64,000 bases of DNA from Kappaphycus alvarezii. Taxonomy: Eukaryota; Rhodophyta; Florideophyceae; Gigartinales; Solieriaceae. The position numbers were made by a program, and so were the translations under genes. Where the stretch lies: NCBI GenBank assembly GCA_002205965.3, contig NADL03000096.1, positions 1 through 64,000 on the forward strand, written 5' to 3'. The notes below the pieces were generated by a model. That model searched no databases and was not told the origin of the DNA. It worked only from the letters and a program-made list of their open reading frames with translations. Positions within the stretch are counted from its first letter, which is position 1. Each line of letters starts with the position of its first letter. Positions 11,049 to 21,730 of this stretch are shown one piece after another.

Positions 11049-11783
11049 ATGGATTTGTCATTCGAGGAAATTGTCTCCAGGTTAGAAATAAGAGAGGAAG
11101 AACTGAACACAAAAGGAAGGAGTAGCAAAGATGAAACAACGGCAATCTACACTAGAAAGGGAAACAATAGGCGGAAACAATTTAATGGAAAGTGTCATGG
11201 TTGCGGCAAACCAGGCCATCAGTTTTACAAGTGCTACCTTAATCCAGAGTCAAAGAGTTATAGGCCTCATTTTAAAACTACACCTGAAATTGGGGAAAGA
11301 ATTCTCAGTCTAAATGAGAGGGCAAAGGATAAGGATGAGACAGACAATACTGCTGGTATTGGAGGCGGCATCAATGACACAGCATGTGTTGACTTTGGTA
11401 CTGGATTTGAGGACATGGGTACTTCATGGTTTTTAGACAGCTGCGCTACTGAACACATGACGAATCAACGTGATGCTTTATTTGACTATAAAACAGAAGA
11501 AAATGCTGAGAATACTGAAAGCACAGTATCCGATGGTGAGAAAGTTAAAGTGAAGGGTCATGGTACAGTGTATCTAAAACAGTATATAGACGATGAATGG
11601 AAGACCACTCGGTTAAATCGAGTCGCTTGTATGCCAGATATCATACAAGGTGAGTTTGATGTTCGTACATGGGACGGTATCCATGTCGGTTATGCCGCTG
11701 AGTCTGCATACAGAATTTATATACCGAATGATGTGAAGGTAATTGTATCAAGGGAGGTAGTCTTCATCGAAAATGTGGTCTAA
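11049..11783 (+). pseudogene. copia zinc knuckle + protease fused to integrase C-terminus
   Basis: 244-residue open frame. Residues ~55-75 hold a zinc knuckle CHGCGKPGHQFYKC (CX2CX4HX4C). Residues ~125-140 are a copia protease start, SWFLDSCATEHMT; the family has D-S-G-A, here D-S-C-A. The frame soon continues with GIHVGYAAESAYRIYIP and VSREVVFIE, which is the tail of copia integrases just before RT. The GAG-pre-integrase Cys/His box and the D,D,E core are absent, so an in-frame deletion of roughly 1 kb joined the two ends. Confidence 0.7.
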
Positions 11784-12049
11784 CCGCCTGTTAATGGTGT
11801 CAATTTTGGTTTAAATGATGGTTCAGAAACCTCAGACGGTGAAGATGATAGTCACAGTCAACTTGAAGACAAGGACTGTAATGATTCAGATTCAAATTTG
11901 GATATAGAAAAGCTCATACAAGAGAATGAGGATATGCTAATGCATATTTCATTCGGCGGAAAACGGAAAGCTGGGCGACCAAACAGATGGACATACGACA
12001 GCATGCTCGCTTATTTGGTTGCAGAAGAAATTAATAAGCATTCAGAGCA

Positions 12050-12845
12050 AAAGACACCATCTACTTTACATGAAGCAGTGAGTGGTCCATATAAAAAGGA
12101 TTAGATTGATGTAATTAAAACGGAAATGGACTCACTAATTGAATATGATGTGTTTGAAGTGGTCGAGCTGACTAAAAATAAAAAAAATCGAGCTTAGTGG
12201 GTTTTCGTTGTAAAAAACGAAGAGAATGGTACTATTGTAAGGCGTAAGAAAACGGCTGGTAGCGAAAGTTTTTTCCCAGATTCATGGTATTGACTACTAT
12301 GAACTGTTCGCTCCAATAAACAAGTTCACCACTGTAAGATTTTTATTGAGGATTGCTACTGTACAAGATATGGAGATTGAACAAATAGACACCAAAGCAG
12401 CCTTTCTAAACGGTAAACTTGGGGAGGAGATGTATCTGGGGCTGCCTAATCTACCAGTAGAACTACAAAGCAGTTTAATTACAAGTCTTGGCAGGGCAAG
12501 ACGTGGAGTTTAAAGAAAAGTATATACGGCCTACGGCAGGCATCGAGAGCTTTTAGTATTAAGTTCCATAGGTTAATGTTACACCTCTAATTCACGCAGT
12601 ATACCGCTGACCCGTGCCTTTACTTCAAGAAAATAGATGGAATTTATGTATATGTCATTGTGTATGTCGATGACGTACTGATATCATCGAAAAGCATTAA
12701 GGTATTTCAAGATGTGAGGGCCATGTTAAGACGGCATTTTGAAGTCAAAGACTTGAAGGCAGCAAAGCATTTTCTCGGTGCTGCCATTTGTCGCAATAGA
12801 AAGAAACGGACTATAACTATTGCTCAAAAAGCGATAAATACTTAA
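12050..12845 (+). pseudogene. copia reverse transcriptase (broken)
   Basis: In shifting frames: TPSTLHEAVSGPYKKD with the usual Trp-Ala replaced by a stop, then IEQIDTKAAFLNGKLGEEMY, YGLRQASRAF, and the catalytic box VIVYVDDVLISSKS at 12655-12700, followed by HFEVKDLKAAKHFLG. The YVDD catalytic aspartates are intact, but at least four stops or frameshifts disrupt the domain. Confidence 0.75.
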
Positions 12846-12942
12846 TGTTTTCGAGAATTTTTGAATGAGTTCTTCTAAAAGGACCAATACACCAATGGTT
12901 GCGAGGTCAAATCTTGACTATGATGATGAAAGCAGAAAATAG

Positions 12943-13634
12943 ATGAAATTGAAATACCGCGAGCTCGTCGGTTGTCTCATGTACTTGGCAGTGACAACAC
13001 GGCCTGACATTGTGTATGCAGTTGGAGTACTGGCGAGATACTACAGTTCGGCTGCAGAAATACATTGGATTGCAGCCAAAAGGGTGTTACGATACTTGAA
13101 ACATACCCTAGAGTACAGTATATGTTATATGGAAAGCAGTGAATCTGTCATAGACGGATTCACTGATTCTGATTGGGCTGGTAACAAGTCGAGGAAGTCA
13201 CCAGCGGTTACTTGTTTCGTGTTTATGGAGGAGCTTTTCCATGGAAGTCGAAACTTCATAATGTTGTTTCCGCGTCTACTACTGAAGCTGAATATATAGC
13301 TCAATCATTTACAACAAGGGAGGCTCTATGGATTAAGAAGATTTGAATTGATTTCCAAGGTCCTCAACAATCGATTCCTATCTACGCTGATAACATGACG
13401 GCGATTAAGCTTGCTAAAGAATCGCCTACTACAGAAAAGAGTAGTCATATAGATGTCTTTTACCATTTTATACGCGGCTATGTGAATAAGGGGGAAATCT
13501 TCCTGCAACACATACCCACAGAATCGATGATCGCCGACTGTATGACAAAACCATTACAAAATGTCAAGCTTCAAAGATGTATAAGCAAAATGGGAATGTC
13601 AGGATACAATGACAAACCTGAGGGGGAATGTTAG
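12943..13634 (+). pseudogene. copia RNase H (broken)
   Basis: YRELVGCLMYLAVTTRPDIV, AAKRVLRYLKHT, then DGFTDSDWAGNKSRKSP are the hallmark end of copia RT and start of RNase H. The end of pol, IDVFYHFIRGYVNKGE, then TESMIADCMTKPL, is in the frame at 13395-13634. A frameshift near 13300 separates the two. The final Cys codon overlaps the polypurine tract. Confidence 0.75.
13621..13628 (+). other. copia polypurine tract
   Basis: AGGGGGAA immediately precedes the 3' LTR TG. Such a tract primes plus-strand DNA synthesis. Confidence 0.7.
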
Positions 13635-13969
13635 GTTTACATGCAATTGCATGAAACATACAGATTGGTCATTTAGATATTGACGCACGTTCATTTGGTC
13701 ACAGCGAGCCGTTGTCAATATCAAATGCATCGTCCTCACAATATTTGTTGTGTGAAGGTGATTACCTCAGCAATACTTTAGAGCTAGTGATTTAGAACTT
13801 TATATATGTAGTTTGAGCTATCCAAAGTCACAGAACTAAAAGTTACTAGTACGAATTACTCAGCTTGACATCTAAGTTCAACACGACCAAGACTATCACC
13901 TTGGTATTCTTAAGTTTCGTACATAGACTAACCGCCAGCTCTCGTTCAAACTCCATCAAAACTACCACA
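13629..13969 (+). repeat. copia 3' LTR
   Basis: 341 bp, starts TGTTAGGTTTACATGC and ends CTACCACA; pairs with 10162-10501. Confidence 0.85.
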
Positions 13970-14110
13970 CCAACTTCCTTACAGTAGCGGGCAAGAATGT
14001 TGCGGAGGATGTGATGTCGACGAATCATTCCGTCTTCGTATTTGGAGGTCAACGGGAGTTGACCGCTTGGATCTAAGACAGGTGCGATATCGGCCGAGCG
14101 CGATTAAGAG
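13970..14110 (-). pseudogene. LINE L1 zinc-finger/endonuclease start (right side of copia insertion)
   Basis: Minus strand gives SKYEDGMIRRHHILRN then LARYCKEVG, the continuation of the L1 piece at 9506-10161. In complete L1 copies this is C-K-Y-E-D-G-M-T-R-R-H-H: the Cys of the zinc box has become Ser here. The L1 match ends near 14110. Confidence 0.6.
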
Positions 14111-14244
14111 TGAAATACTGTACTGCGCTAGGACATGACAACAGGTAGCCACGTAAAGCTGGCCACTGACAAGTAATGTTAGCCAAAAGATTGACCTTTT
14201 GAAAACTTTTTTTCCAAATATTTCATTTATTTCATGAGGCACTA
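14111..14244. other. no recognisable gene
   Basis: AT-rich, with runs of T and A. No match elsewhere in the window. Confidence 0.3.
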
Positions 14245-14490
14245 CTGGTCATCCTGTACAGATGGTTAGAGCCGTGCTTACCCAAAGGCACGCTGCCGCG
14301 ACCATTATGTCCAATGCGGCATGCTGTTCGCTGGCATTGAGCTGGTCCTGAAAGGAAGGTCATGTACTGTACATTAGTGTTACCCATCCGCGACGACTTT
14401 TCCCGCATAAAGGATTCACGGCGTAGGCATAACCGACCACATCTTCCATGCATTAAAATAACCCAAAAAAATTCCCCCAAACTTCCCATT
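14245..14490 (+). mobile_element. LINE L2 3'-end fragment
   Basis: Encodes in diverged form the end of the L2 endonuclease (HAAATIMSNAACCSLAL, compare AAVMSNAACLMTGLKVAF at 33827) and a 3' UTR ending near aaaaaaattccccc. The same terminal block, taaaataacccaaaa...ttcccc, recurs at 15300-15350. It is 5'-truncated. Confidence 0.45.
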
Positions 14491-14499
14491 ACTATTTCA

Positions 14500-15288
14500 T
14501 TTACTTCACCGCGTTCCTTTCTTCTTCCTCCTGTTCATCATCATCCTCGTCACCCTCGTAGACCAATTCCGGGGCCGCTCGACCCTCGGAAGTCTCCCCA
14601 GCACCCTCCTTGACTTCCAACTCCTGCCCCTCACCTACTACTTCCGCCTCATCCTCGACGAACAAGCGACGCACGAATTCGATCACCTTGTTTTTGGTTT
14701 GTCGGCGTAGGTAGTCATCACGGTGAGAAGGTCCGAAAGGGAGTAGGGGAATGGATTTTAGGGGGCGGAGGTGGCGATTTTTGGAAATTTCTTTCGAGGG
14801 ACATAGGTTGTTCATTTCGGTGGGCTTTGGGGAGTGGTACGCAATTTAGGGTGTTTTGAGTGGGCAGAGGGAGAGGAGTGGTGAGTACAATGATCGGGCA
14901 CATTTGAAACTTGGACTAAAAAGGTTTAAATTGGCTCCCGAGGGCGCATGACATAGGCTTTGAATATGTAAAGTAAATCTACATCGGAATTTGTAGTAGT
15001 ACACGTCCGCCATCTTTCTGAAAAAAATGAATTTGGAAGAGGAGGTAAGCGAAAAGAGAAAAGGACTTGATTCGGGATCGATTCGGAGGGGTAGATACAG
15101 TATAAAAATATCTAGATGAAATGGGAGTGAATTTGGAGAGGACCGCGATAAGGATAAGCAAGGCTCAGGGAGGGCGAGGAAGGGCCAGAACTACAAGCAA
15201 TTTTGGACAAGGGGAGGTAGTACAGTAAATTAAAAGTCAGTAGATGACGAAGACAAAATAATACGTTCTGATCCGAACGCGCCTAACA
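14500..15288 (-). mobile_element. acidic-ORF LTR, subfamily A, 3'-truncated
   Basis: The right edge ...cgcgcctaaca (15288) is the LTR terminus (TGTTAGGCGCG on the minus strand). Reading leftward it contains the expected blocks: tttactgtac, the atactgta block, ttttttcagaaagatgg, a TATA-like tttaaattgg near 14925, and the start of the reading frame at 14815. The LTR is lost after about codon 104, next to an L2 3' end. Confidence 0.65.
14501..14815 (-). pseudogene. LTR-encoded acidic protein, N-terminal half
   Basis: Frame of 104 residues starting MNNLCPSKEISKNRHLRPL, followed by FGPSHRDDYLRR and NKVIEFVRRLFVEDEAEVV, then an acidic run DEDDDEQEEEE. Start chosen at the conserved Met-Asn-Asn, with aaATGaac context as in the other copies. 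The frame runs out of the family at its truncated end, so the C-terminal FGSDLENGK block is missing. No stop interrupts the preserved part. Confidence 0.65.
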
Positions 15289-15289
15289 G

Positions 15290-15535
15290 ATATAATCGAC
15301 CACATCTTCCTTGCATTAAAATAACCAAAATATATTTCCCCCCTTTCCAGCAACAGCCGTCATGTCCAATGCGGCCTGCTTGATGGCCCGGCCTGAAGGT
15401 AGCCTTTTGGGGAGCGTAGTTCCTTCCCTTTACTGTGCCGGCATACATTTTTGAGTCGATTCTGGTTGTCTAGAAAACTACGGGATGCATCAGATATATC
15501 CTCCAAGAGTAAAACACCCAAACCTTTTCCCCCTA
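15290..15535 (+). mobile_element. LINE L2 3' end, with a duplicated terminal block
   Basis: 15350-15535 carries the end of the endonuclease frame (AAVMSNAACLMARPEGS-like), then the 3' UTR (gagtcgattctggttgtctag, ...cctccaagagtaaaacaccc) ending cttttcccc. Just before it, 15290-15350 holds a second diverged 3' terminal block that resembles the one at 14430-14480, so two 3' ends lie in tandem. Confidence 0.55.
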
Positions 15536-15539
15536 CTGT

Positions 15540-15879
15540 AAAAAAACCCCAAAAAATAGGGTTGAATAGGGTGGCTTAACTCTGCGTGCTGTGGGGCGCG
15601 ACATTTTACAGACGAGGCACACGTGGACCAAATCACATAATTAAGCTGCTGATAAAGCCGAGTCTTCGCTCCTCATTTCGAACTTCCACTACGGGTTGCG
15701 ACGGTGGCCCTGTATTCGGCGATTATCTTCGACGTCGTCGCAGACGGCGATCCAAGCGAGTCGAAGGGAAACGGCACAAACTTCCATCCCAATTTAGATC
15801 ATCCTAGCTAGAAGGGTCACACCAGGGATTGCTGCTACTTTTCTGGTAAGCTCCCTATTTTTCGTCTTTCCGCTACATT
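15540..15879. other. no recognisable gene
   Basis: One 73-residue plus-strand frame with an Arg-rich run and no family resemblance. Nothing further seen. Confidence 0.3.
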
Positions 15880-16062
15880 GGCAGCAGCCGTAATGTCTAA
15901 TGCGGTCTGTTTGATGGCTTGCCTCAAGGCGGCCTTTTATGGGGCGCAGTTCCTCCTCTAGTACTGTGTTGTCGAATATTTTTGGGCCTATTGAGGTTGT
16001 CTGAAAAACTGTATGATGATCGAATATATCTTCCAAAAGTAAAAACACCCAAAACTTTACAC
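15880..16062 (+). mobile_element. LINE L2 3'-end fragment
   Basis: gcagccgtaatgtctaatgc marks the C-terminal MSNA codons; the 3' UTR follows (gttgtctgaaaaactg, cttccaaaagtaaaaacaccc). 5'-truncated and ~15-20% diverged from the copy at 33500-33725. Confidence 0.55.
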
Positions 16063-16189
16063 TTGAATCGGCAATGGCGCGCGCCTCGCGCGCTCCAATA
16101 GACATGAACCCCTCTTGGAATGGCGATGTACTTGGAATGAGTTACAGCTATATGCAATATCGCCTGGGATGGTGACTGGACCACTGGAA

Positions 16190-16325
16190 TCTATCATCCT
16201 TTATTTGCGTGCTAAGTTTTGTACCGTATGATTTTACACATACATATGCAGATCCTCTTCTGTGCATACCTGGAGCGCATTTGCGCTGCACACACGGCGA
16301 AGTGTCTACGATATTGTTGTAACAA
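16190..16325. repeat. dispersed repeat, copy 1
   Basis: About 130 bp that recurs in the same orientation at 24586-24705. Both include cagatcctcttctgtgcata, ggagcgcatttgcgctgcac and cggcgaagtgtctacgatat. The middle holds the near-palindrome gcgcatttgcgc. No coding capacity seen; identity of the repeat unknown. Confidence 0.6.
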
Positions 16326-16352
16326 TCTCCGGTACAGATGTACAAATTGACT

Positions 16353-16460
16353 GGGTACCAACCCACATATGTACCACAGTAAATTAAACCCCCATTTCAA
16401 AAAACTGTGGTACCAACCCACATTTCTACCACAGTAAACTAACCCCCAATTTCAAAAAAA
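16353..16460. repeat. two-copy tandem repeat (~53 bp)
   Basis: ggtaccaacccaca, then gtaccacagtaaa, ccccca and atttcaaaaaa are present twice, about 53 bases apart, ending in A-runs. Confidence 0.7.
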
Positions 16461-16599
16461 AAAATTCAAAAAAAAGGCCTGGAGATCATAGACACGAGAT
16501 AGTGTTACCCAGGAGAGGAAATACTTGAAAACCAAAAAGGAAAAGCAACAAAAACCTGAAGGATGAACGCGTTTCGCGAGAAGAAACCTGCGAGCGCTG

Positions 16600-16990
16600 G
16601 TGCGAGACGCACGCGGTGGCGTTCAGTGCGGCGGAGACGACAAGAGAGAAGGGGTATAGAGGCGACAGATTTGTGCAAAAATATCGGAGAGTTCAGTCGA
16701 TTCGGGGCTTGTTCACTGATAACGTCAATATCTTGACTGATGGGAACAGAAATATTTTTGTGAGCGCTAGAGTTGCTCGTGAATTATCAGCAAGACAAGC
16801 GTTCACTGCATCGTCCATCAACTTTGCATACGTCTCTGCTAGACAACCGCGGAACTTTGTCGGTATATGAGACATGACTGGGGTGGGGGCTGTGAAGATC
16901 GCTTTTAGAGATAGCAGAGACTGTTCACATAAATCGGGGTTTTGTGATTCGATGTTGGGCCTCTGGTTTGGAGCTGCACAGGCTGGGTCA
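16600..16990 (-). pseudogene. LINE N-terminal region (remnant)
   Basis: Minus frame gives CLAETYAKLMDDAVNACLAD, then ALTKIFLFPSV, resembling the Leu-rich stretch with 'ALxKIxLxP' found upstream of RT in non-LTR elements of this kind. It directly abuts an L1 endonuclease end, so RT is missing between them. Assignment is tentative. Confidence 0.35.
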
Positions 16991-17546
16991 TCTAAAATCT
17001 AATACGGATGCGGGCGGCAGGTAGAACCCTATCGCGCCTGCATTATTTGGAGACTAAGCGCAAAACGCGTAACGAAGTCGCGGAGCTCCTGTTGAGGGGA
17101 GGAACCGCGACGGGAAGCAGCGAAGGATGCAAGGATGCGGAAAAAACCCTTGCCGTCGTCGCCCAAGGCGCCATAGATATCAATCCCGACGGGGGAGAGG
17201 AGGATATCGTTTTGGTTGCAGTAAGTGCCGTAATGACAATGTTTCTCGCGCTCTGCGTGTGTGGCGGCAGCACCTGCGGTAACCGTACTTGGTGAAATGT
17301 GGCGGCGTGCGAAGGGGTTGGCAACAGTAACGTCGACGGCGATATCAGTACTGTGAAGCTCGTATGCAGCGGGTATGTAAATGTCCATTCGTAACGCAGG
17401 GGACTCCGAATGCCCAGATGAGTCGGGAACCTGGTAGAGGAGCGGATGCTCGACGAAGGCGACGATCCCAACTTCCTTGCAGTAGCGGGCAAGATCGTTG
17501 CGGAGGATGTGATGGCTTGAGAGGCTTTCCTATAGGGTAAGGACAT
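16991..17546 (-). pseudogene. LINE L1 endonuclease domain
   Basis: Closely matches 29393-29884. Frames give DIYIPAAYELHSTDIAVDVT then VANP, the PD-(D/E)XK nuclease core (…D…DVTV), followed by HAEREKHCHYGTYCNQNDIL and GIDIYGALGDDGKGF. The upstream half is in another frame, and the RT is absent. The 3' terminal block of L1 is also missing. Confidence 0.65.
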
Positions 17547-17766
17547 CGATCGCGGTCTACGTAGTGGACTGGTGGGGGATATCCCGAACGGATTGCTGAG
17601 TCACACCGGAGTGTAGGTGTGATCAAAGCTGCTGGTGAGTCACTCTCTCCGCGGGTAGGGAGCCAACCCGTCGTCCAAGGACGAATCCCTCGCAGATTTC
17701 AACTTCAAGTGCTTGTAATCAAGTCTAGGTGTTGGTGTAAGGCTTTAAGTAAGAGGTTTGTTGAAC

Positions 17767-18400
17767 ATGTCTTTCTTCAAACCGAATAAGCCTGTGTTTG
17801 TTCGATGGGACTCGAGATGCGTTGACGGTTCGGCCATGGTTGCATTCAGTCGAAAAGTACCTGAGACTTATTCCGGTGGGCCATGAAGAAGTCATCAGTG
17901 CCCAGAATGCTATCGACTTTGCCTCGACATTCATGACCGGAACTGCCGCAAACTGGTGGTATACAGTTGTGTCCGAGAATGCTGTTCCGCCTACATGGGA
18001 AGCTTTCAAACTCCTTGTTGAGGCAGAGTTTGTCCCCCAGGACAGTGTCGTTCGAGCTCGCGACAAGCTTACCAAGATCCGCCAGAAAACAAGTGTGGCA
18101 GCGTACCTCTCGGAGTTCAAAAATTTGGTTATCAATATTCCGGGTATCAGTGAGTCGGAAAAATTGGCGCGGTTCTGTGAAGGTCCCAAACCCCACATTC
18201 TGTTGGAGGTTCGTAAAGGGACCCATCCAAGTTTGAAGCTGCGACCACCATTGCTCTTAACGTTGATGCAGCATTTTACTGTGCAGGGTTCTTCACTGGC
18301 AGAGGCTCATTTCACACCAATCGAAATGCCTCAGGTCCTATGCCGATGGAGATCGGAAACCTGGAACGTAAAAACGATGGGCAGCGTCAGAAAGACTTGA
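17767..18400 (+). pseudogene. chromovirus gag (frameshifted)
   Basis: Starts ATG at 17767 (MSFFKPNKPVF), shifts frame near 17797 and continues FDGTRDALTVRPWLHSVEKY, then ANWWYTVV and PPTWEAFKLLVEAEFVP. The last two are the capsid signature (A..W...). It ends around KLARFCEGPKPHI before leaving the family. In an active element it forms the capsid shell. Confidence 0.7.
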
Positions 18401-18561
18401 TGGAGAACCGATGCTTTACGTACCATAAGGTAGGATGCAGACCTTGGAAACACAGAAAAGAAAACTGGAATAAGGGTAACAGGAGTGGTGCTCGCATAGT
18501 AGCGAAAAATACACAGGCAGGACACAGTACTGATTTGAATGGCTTTGACTCGGAAAAATAG
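18331..18561 (+). pseudogene. gag zinc-knuckle remnant
   Basis: RCFTYHKVGCRPWKH resembles a CX2CX4HX4C knuckle with ligands scrambled (the second Cys has become Tyr and the final Cys His). It lies between gag and protease as usual. Followed by a basic segment and a stop. Confidence 0.5.
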
Positions 18562-18578
18562 TTGGTCCACCAGACTTA

Positions 18579-19278
18579 GTGAACACTCAGGTGAGACCAG
18601 TAGTGAGTGTGAACAGATGTCCCAATGAGCAGAGTGAAACTGTTTTGGACATCACCGGAGCTAAATTTTCAGAGGACGGGGAAAAGTCGAGAATCTCCGA
18701 AGCCGAATCTAATGGAATCACGTCTAGTCATGATGACAGCATCCCCACTGATGGACCTATACCAGTGGAGCCTTTGTTAGTACTTGAAGGTAGACTGAAT
18801 GGAATAGCAGTCAAAGTACTAAAAGACGATGGATGCAATACAAACGTGGTTTCAGCCGAGTTCCTGAAGCGAAATAGGAACTTGTTTGAGATTCGGCGTG
18901 AACGAGTCATTGTTTGCCATTCACAGAAGGGAGTTACTGAGGAAGTATCTGAGATCATTTCCAACGGAACTATAACATTACGCGAACATACATATACTTC
19001 TAGTTGGGCTGTGTCCCAAACCAGGTATGATGTTCTTGGGAATGCCGTGGCATGTTGCCCACAATCCACGTGTCGACTATCGGAAACGGATTGTGATGGT
19101 GAAAGATGCTTCCATTCCAGTGATTGATCCAGATAACGAAAACCGTTTTGATGTGTCCAATTTGGGAGTGAAGAAATTTAGACGAATGCTGAGGCATGGG
19201 GGTGACTTCGAAGTATTTCAGTTACTTGAAGTTCACAGTATGAGAGGAGTGACAGATTCAAAGTTGATGGAAGACTGA
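18579..19278 (+). pseudogene. chromovirus protease region
   Basis: VEPLLVLEGRLNGIAVKVLK then DDGCNTNVVSAEFL corresponds to a retropepsin hxDDGCTxNxhS active site. The flap-side YDVLLGMPWHVAHNP motif is split by a frameshift near 19035 (the sister copy at 39413-39757 retains YDVLLGMPWHVAHNPRVDYR in frame). Cleaves Gag-Pol in an active element. Confidence 0.7.
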
Positions 19279-19389
19279 GCAGATTACTGGATAATTTAAA
19301 GAGGTCTTTCAGGATGAATTGCCAAGAGGCTTCCTCCGATTCGATCAGTTGATCATGAGATCAAAGTGGAGGAAGGAGCAAAGGCACCT

Positions 19390-20155
19390 CATCGACCTTT
19401 ATTCCAGTTGTCCCATCCGAACTTAGGGCAGCAAAAGAGTACGTCGAGTCTCTTTTGAGGAAAGGGAAGATCAGGTCCAGTAAATCGCCATATGGAGCAC
19501 CACTTTTCTTTGTGAAAGAAAGGATGGAAAACTTAGAGGTGTTGTCGATTATCGCGCTTTGAATCGCATCACCAAAAAGAATAATGCTCCACTCCCTCGT
19601 TCTGATGAAATGTTCGATCGACTTGGAGATGCGAGATTTTTCTCCAAGCTTGATCTGAAAACGGGATTCCATCAGATAAGGGTGAAACCAGAGGACATCG
19701 AAAAGACTGCGTTCAATACAAAGTATGGGCAATTTGAATATCTTGTTATGCCAATGGGACTTTGCAACGCTCCTGCTACGTTCCAAACTTTGATGAACCA
19801 GATCTTCTATGATTGCATCGATGTCTTCTTGGTTGTCTATATGGATGATCTTCTTATATTCAGTAAGAATGAGGAAGAACATTACGAACATCTGGAAATT
19901 GTATTAAAGAGACTTAAGGATCACAAGCTGTACATCTCTCCAAAGAAATGCTCTTTCTTTCAGACTGAGCTGGAGTTTTTGGGTTTAATAGTCGGGAAGG
20001 ACGGCATTCGTGTCAATCCTGAGAAGGCCGAAGTGCTACAAACTTGGCCGAAACCTGAATCTCTAACGGAGTTGAGAAGTTTCTTAGGTCTTATACAGTT
20101 TTTCCGTAGGTTCATTCGAAGTTCTCTGCAATTGCTGCACCTCTCACAGATCTGA
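19390..20155 (+). pseudogene. chromovirus reverse transcriptase
   Basis: Upstream part (RAAKEYVESLLRKGKIRSSK, then SPYGAPLFF) is in a different frame. The main frame gives LNRITKKNNAPLPR, FFSKLDLKTGFHQIRV, MPMGLCNAPATFQTLMNQIF, the catalytic VVYMDDLLIFSK near 19840, ECSFF-type KKCSFFQTELEFLG, and LTELRSFLGL. YMDD and the FSKLDL aspartate are intact. Joined to RNase H by a frameshift near 20150. Confidence 0.85.
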
Positions 20156-20214
20156 CAAAGAAAGGTCGAGGTATAGGGAAATGGGATCAACAGTGTGATA
20201 AAGCTTTCCAGAAG

Positions 20215-21308
20215 CTAAAGGAAGCGATGACAGGCTCCAATCTTAGTTGCTCCTAATTGGAAAAAGCCATTTCGTGGTCATGTAGATGCTTCACAGCTTG
20301 CTGTCGGTGGAACTCTAACACAGTTGGATGAGAATGGAAGGGATCGTGTAATTTCTTTCTATTCAAAGAAACTTTCACCAACTGAGTCGGACTACACTGC
20401 AAATGACAGAGAGCTTCTGGCTTTGATTAATTTTCTGGGAAGATTCAGGTGCTATCTTGAAGGTTCTGAGTTTGAGATTTTCACAGACAACCAGGTGCTT
20501 AAGAGCTTCTTCACAAAACCGAAACTGAGTCGGAAAGAAGCTCGTTGGTTGGAAACTCTCGGTAACTTCGGAATCTTTCCCATCACACTGAAGCCTGGAA
20601 GAATTCACGTCTTAGGAGACGCATTATCCGAGCTCCGCACGTGCGGAGGAGATCGTGACGTCTCAGTGAATGACGTTGAAGTTCCCTACCTTGATGTTGA
20701 TCAGATCATTCCTCGGTATGATGACGACCAGTTCTTTGGTCCAGTCGTAAAAGCCATGGAAGGAGAGTGGCCTGAGGATACGGTTCAGAAGCAGAAACTT
20801 GAAAGAATTCTGCCGATGTTCCGAAAAGATGGTTCGAGGCTGTTTTACAATGGAAAGTTGTGCGTACCAAGAAGGTCAGTTTCGGATATTTTGCAAATTG
20901 CTCACGACTCGAAAGTTGGTGGACATTTTAAATTTGCGAAGACACTGTCCAGATTGGATAACTTCCATTGGAAACATAAGAGCCGGGATGTTCGAAAGTA
21001 TTGTGAAGGATGTCTCACGTGTCAGCAGTATAAGGACTCTAATCAAAAAAAGTTGACTGATCCAATGTCACTGGAATTGCCTGACCGCAGATGGGGATCA
21101 TTAGCTACAGATTTCATTGTGAGGCTACCCCTGACGAGGAGCGGTCATGATGCGATCACGACTTGGGTTGATCGACTTACTCGTCGAGTCCATTTTCTGA
21201 AATCTAAAACATCAGATACTGCTGAGGACACGGCTCGAGACTTCTTCGCGAACATCTTCAAGAACCACGGGTTGCCGGATGATGTGACTTCAGATAGGGA
21301 CAGCTAGT
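20215..21308 (+). pseudogene. chromovirus RNase H and integrase N-terminal half
   Basis: RNase H: GHVDASQLAVGGTLTQ, RVISFYSKKLSPTE, DRELLALINFL, FTDNQVLKSFF. Integrase: HDSKVGGHFKFAKT then KYCEGCLTCQQYK (HHCC zinc box, first His shifted), DRRWGSLATDFIVRLP with the first catalytic Asp, and DDVTSDRDS with the second. The frame ends in TAG (21307 region) where the sister copy has AAG, Lys. Confidence 0.8.
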
Positions 21309-21730
21309 TCATTTCAAAGTTTTGGAAGACACTGATGAATCTTTGTGGGGTAAAATTAAGAATGTCTACAAGTAGACACCCACAAACAGATGGTGCTTCC
21401 GAAATTATGAATAGGATGATCGAGAACTATCTCCGTTGCTATTGCTCGTATCATCAGGATGACTGGGATGAACTGCTTCCTTCTGCAGAATTTGCGTACA
21501 ACTAGGCTGTGAGCGATGATCTGGGTATGTCACCATTTGAGCTTGACTTAGGATGGACACCTAAATCTCCATTGGACTTCTTGGCTAACAGCAGCATACC
21601 TCTTCAGAGTTTGGAGGAATTTCGTGCCAAGCTCAAGGTTTCTCTTGAGGATGCGCAATTTGCCTACAAAGTGGCAAAAGCTCGGCAAGCTGCATATGCT
21701 TCAAGGCGATACAAAAGTTCCATATTATGA
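21309..21730 (+). pseudogene. chromovirus integrase, second half of core
   Basis: FISKFWKTLMNLCGVKLRMS then SRHPQTDGASEIMNR carries the catalytic Glu. DWDELLPSAEFAYN is followed by TAG where the sister copy encodes Ser, and then AVSDDLGMSPFELDLG, the usual substrate-proximal block. The frame is open apart from these nonsense codons. Confidence 0.75.

Larger units (their letters stand above)
10162..13969 (+). mobile_element. Ty1/copia element, both LTRs, internally deleted
   Basis: Two direct repeats of 340 and 341 bp bound gag, zinc knuckle, protease, integrase tail, RT and RNase H in copia order. LTRs begin TGTTAGG and end CCACA. The flanks are ctagc on the left and ccaac on the right, a 5-bp target duplication with two transitions; undisturbed L1 copies read ccaac at this point. 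The LTRs differ at several bases, and pol carries stops and frameshifts, so the copy is old. The integrase core is deleted. Confidence 0.85.
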
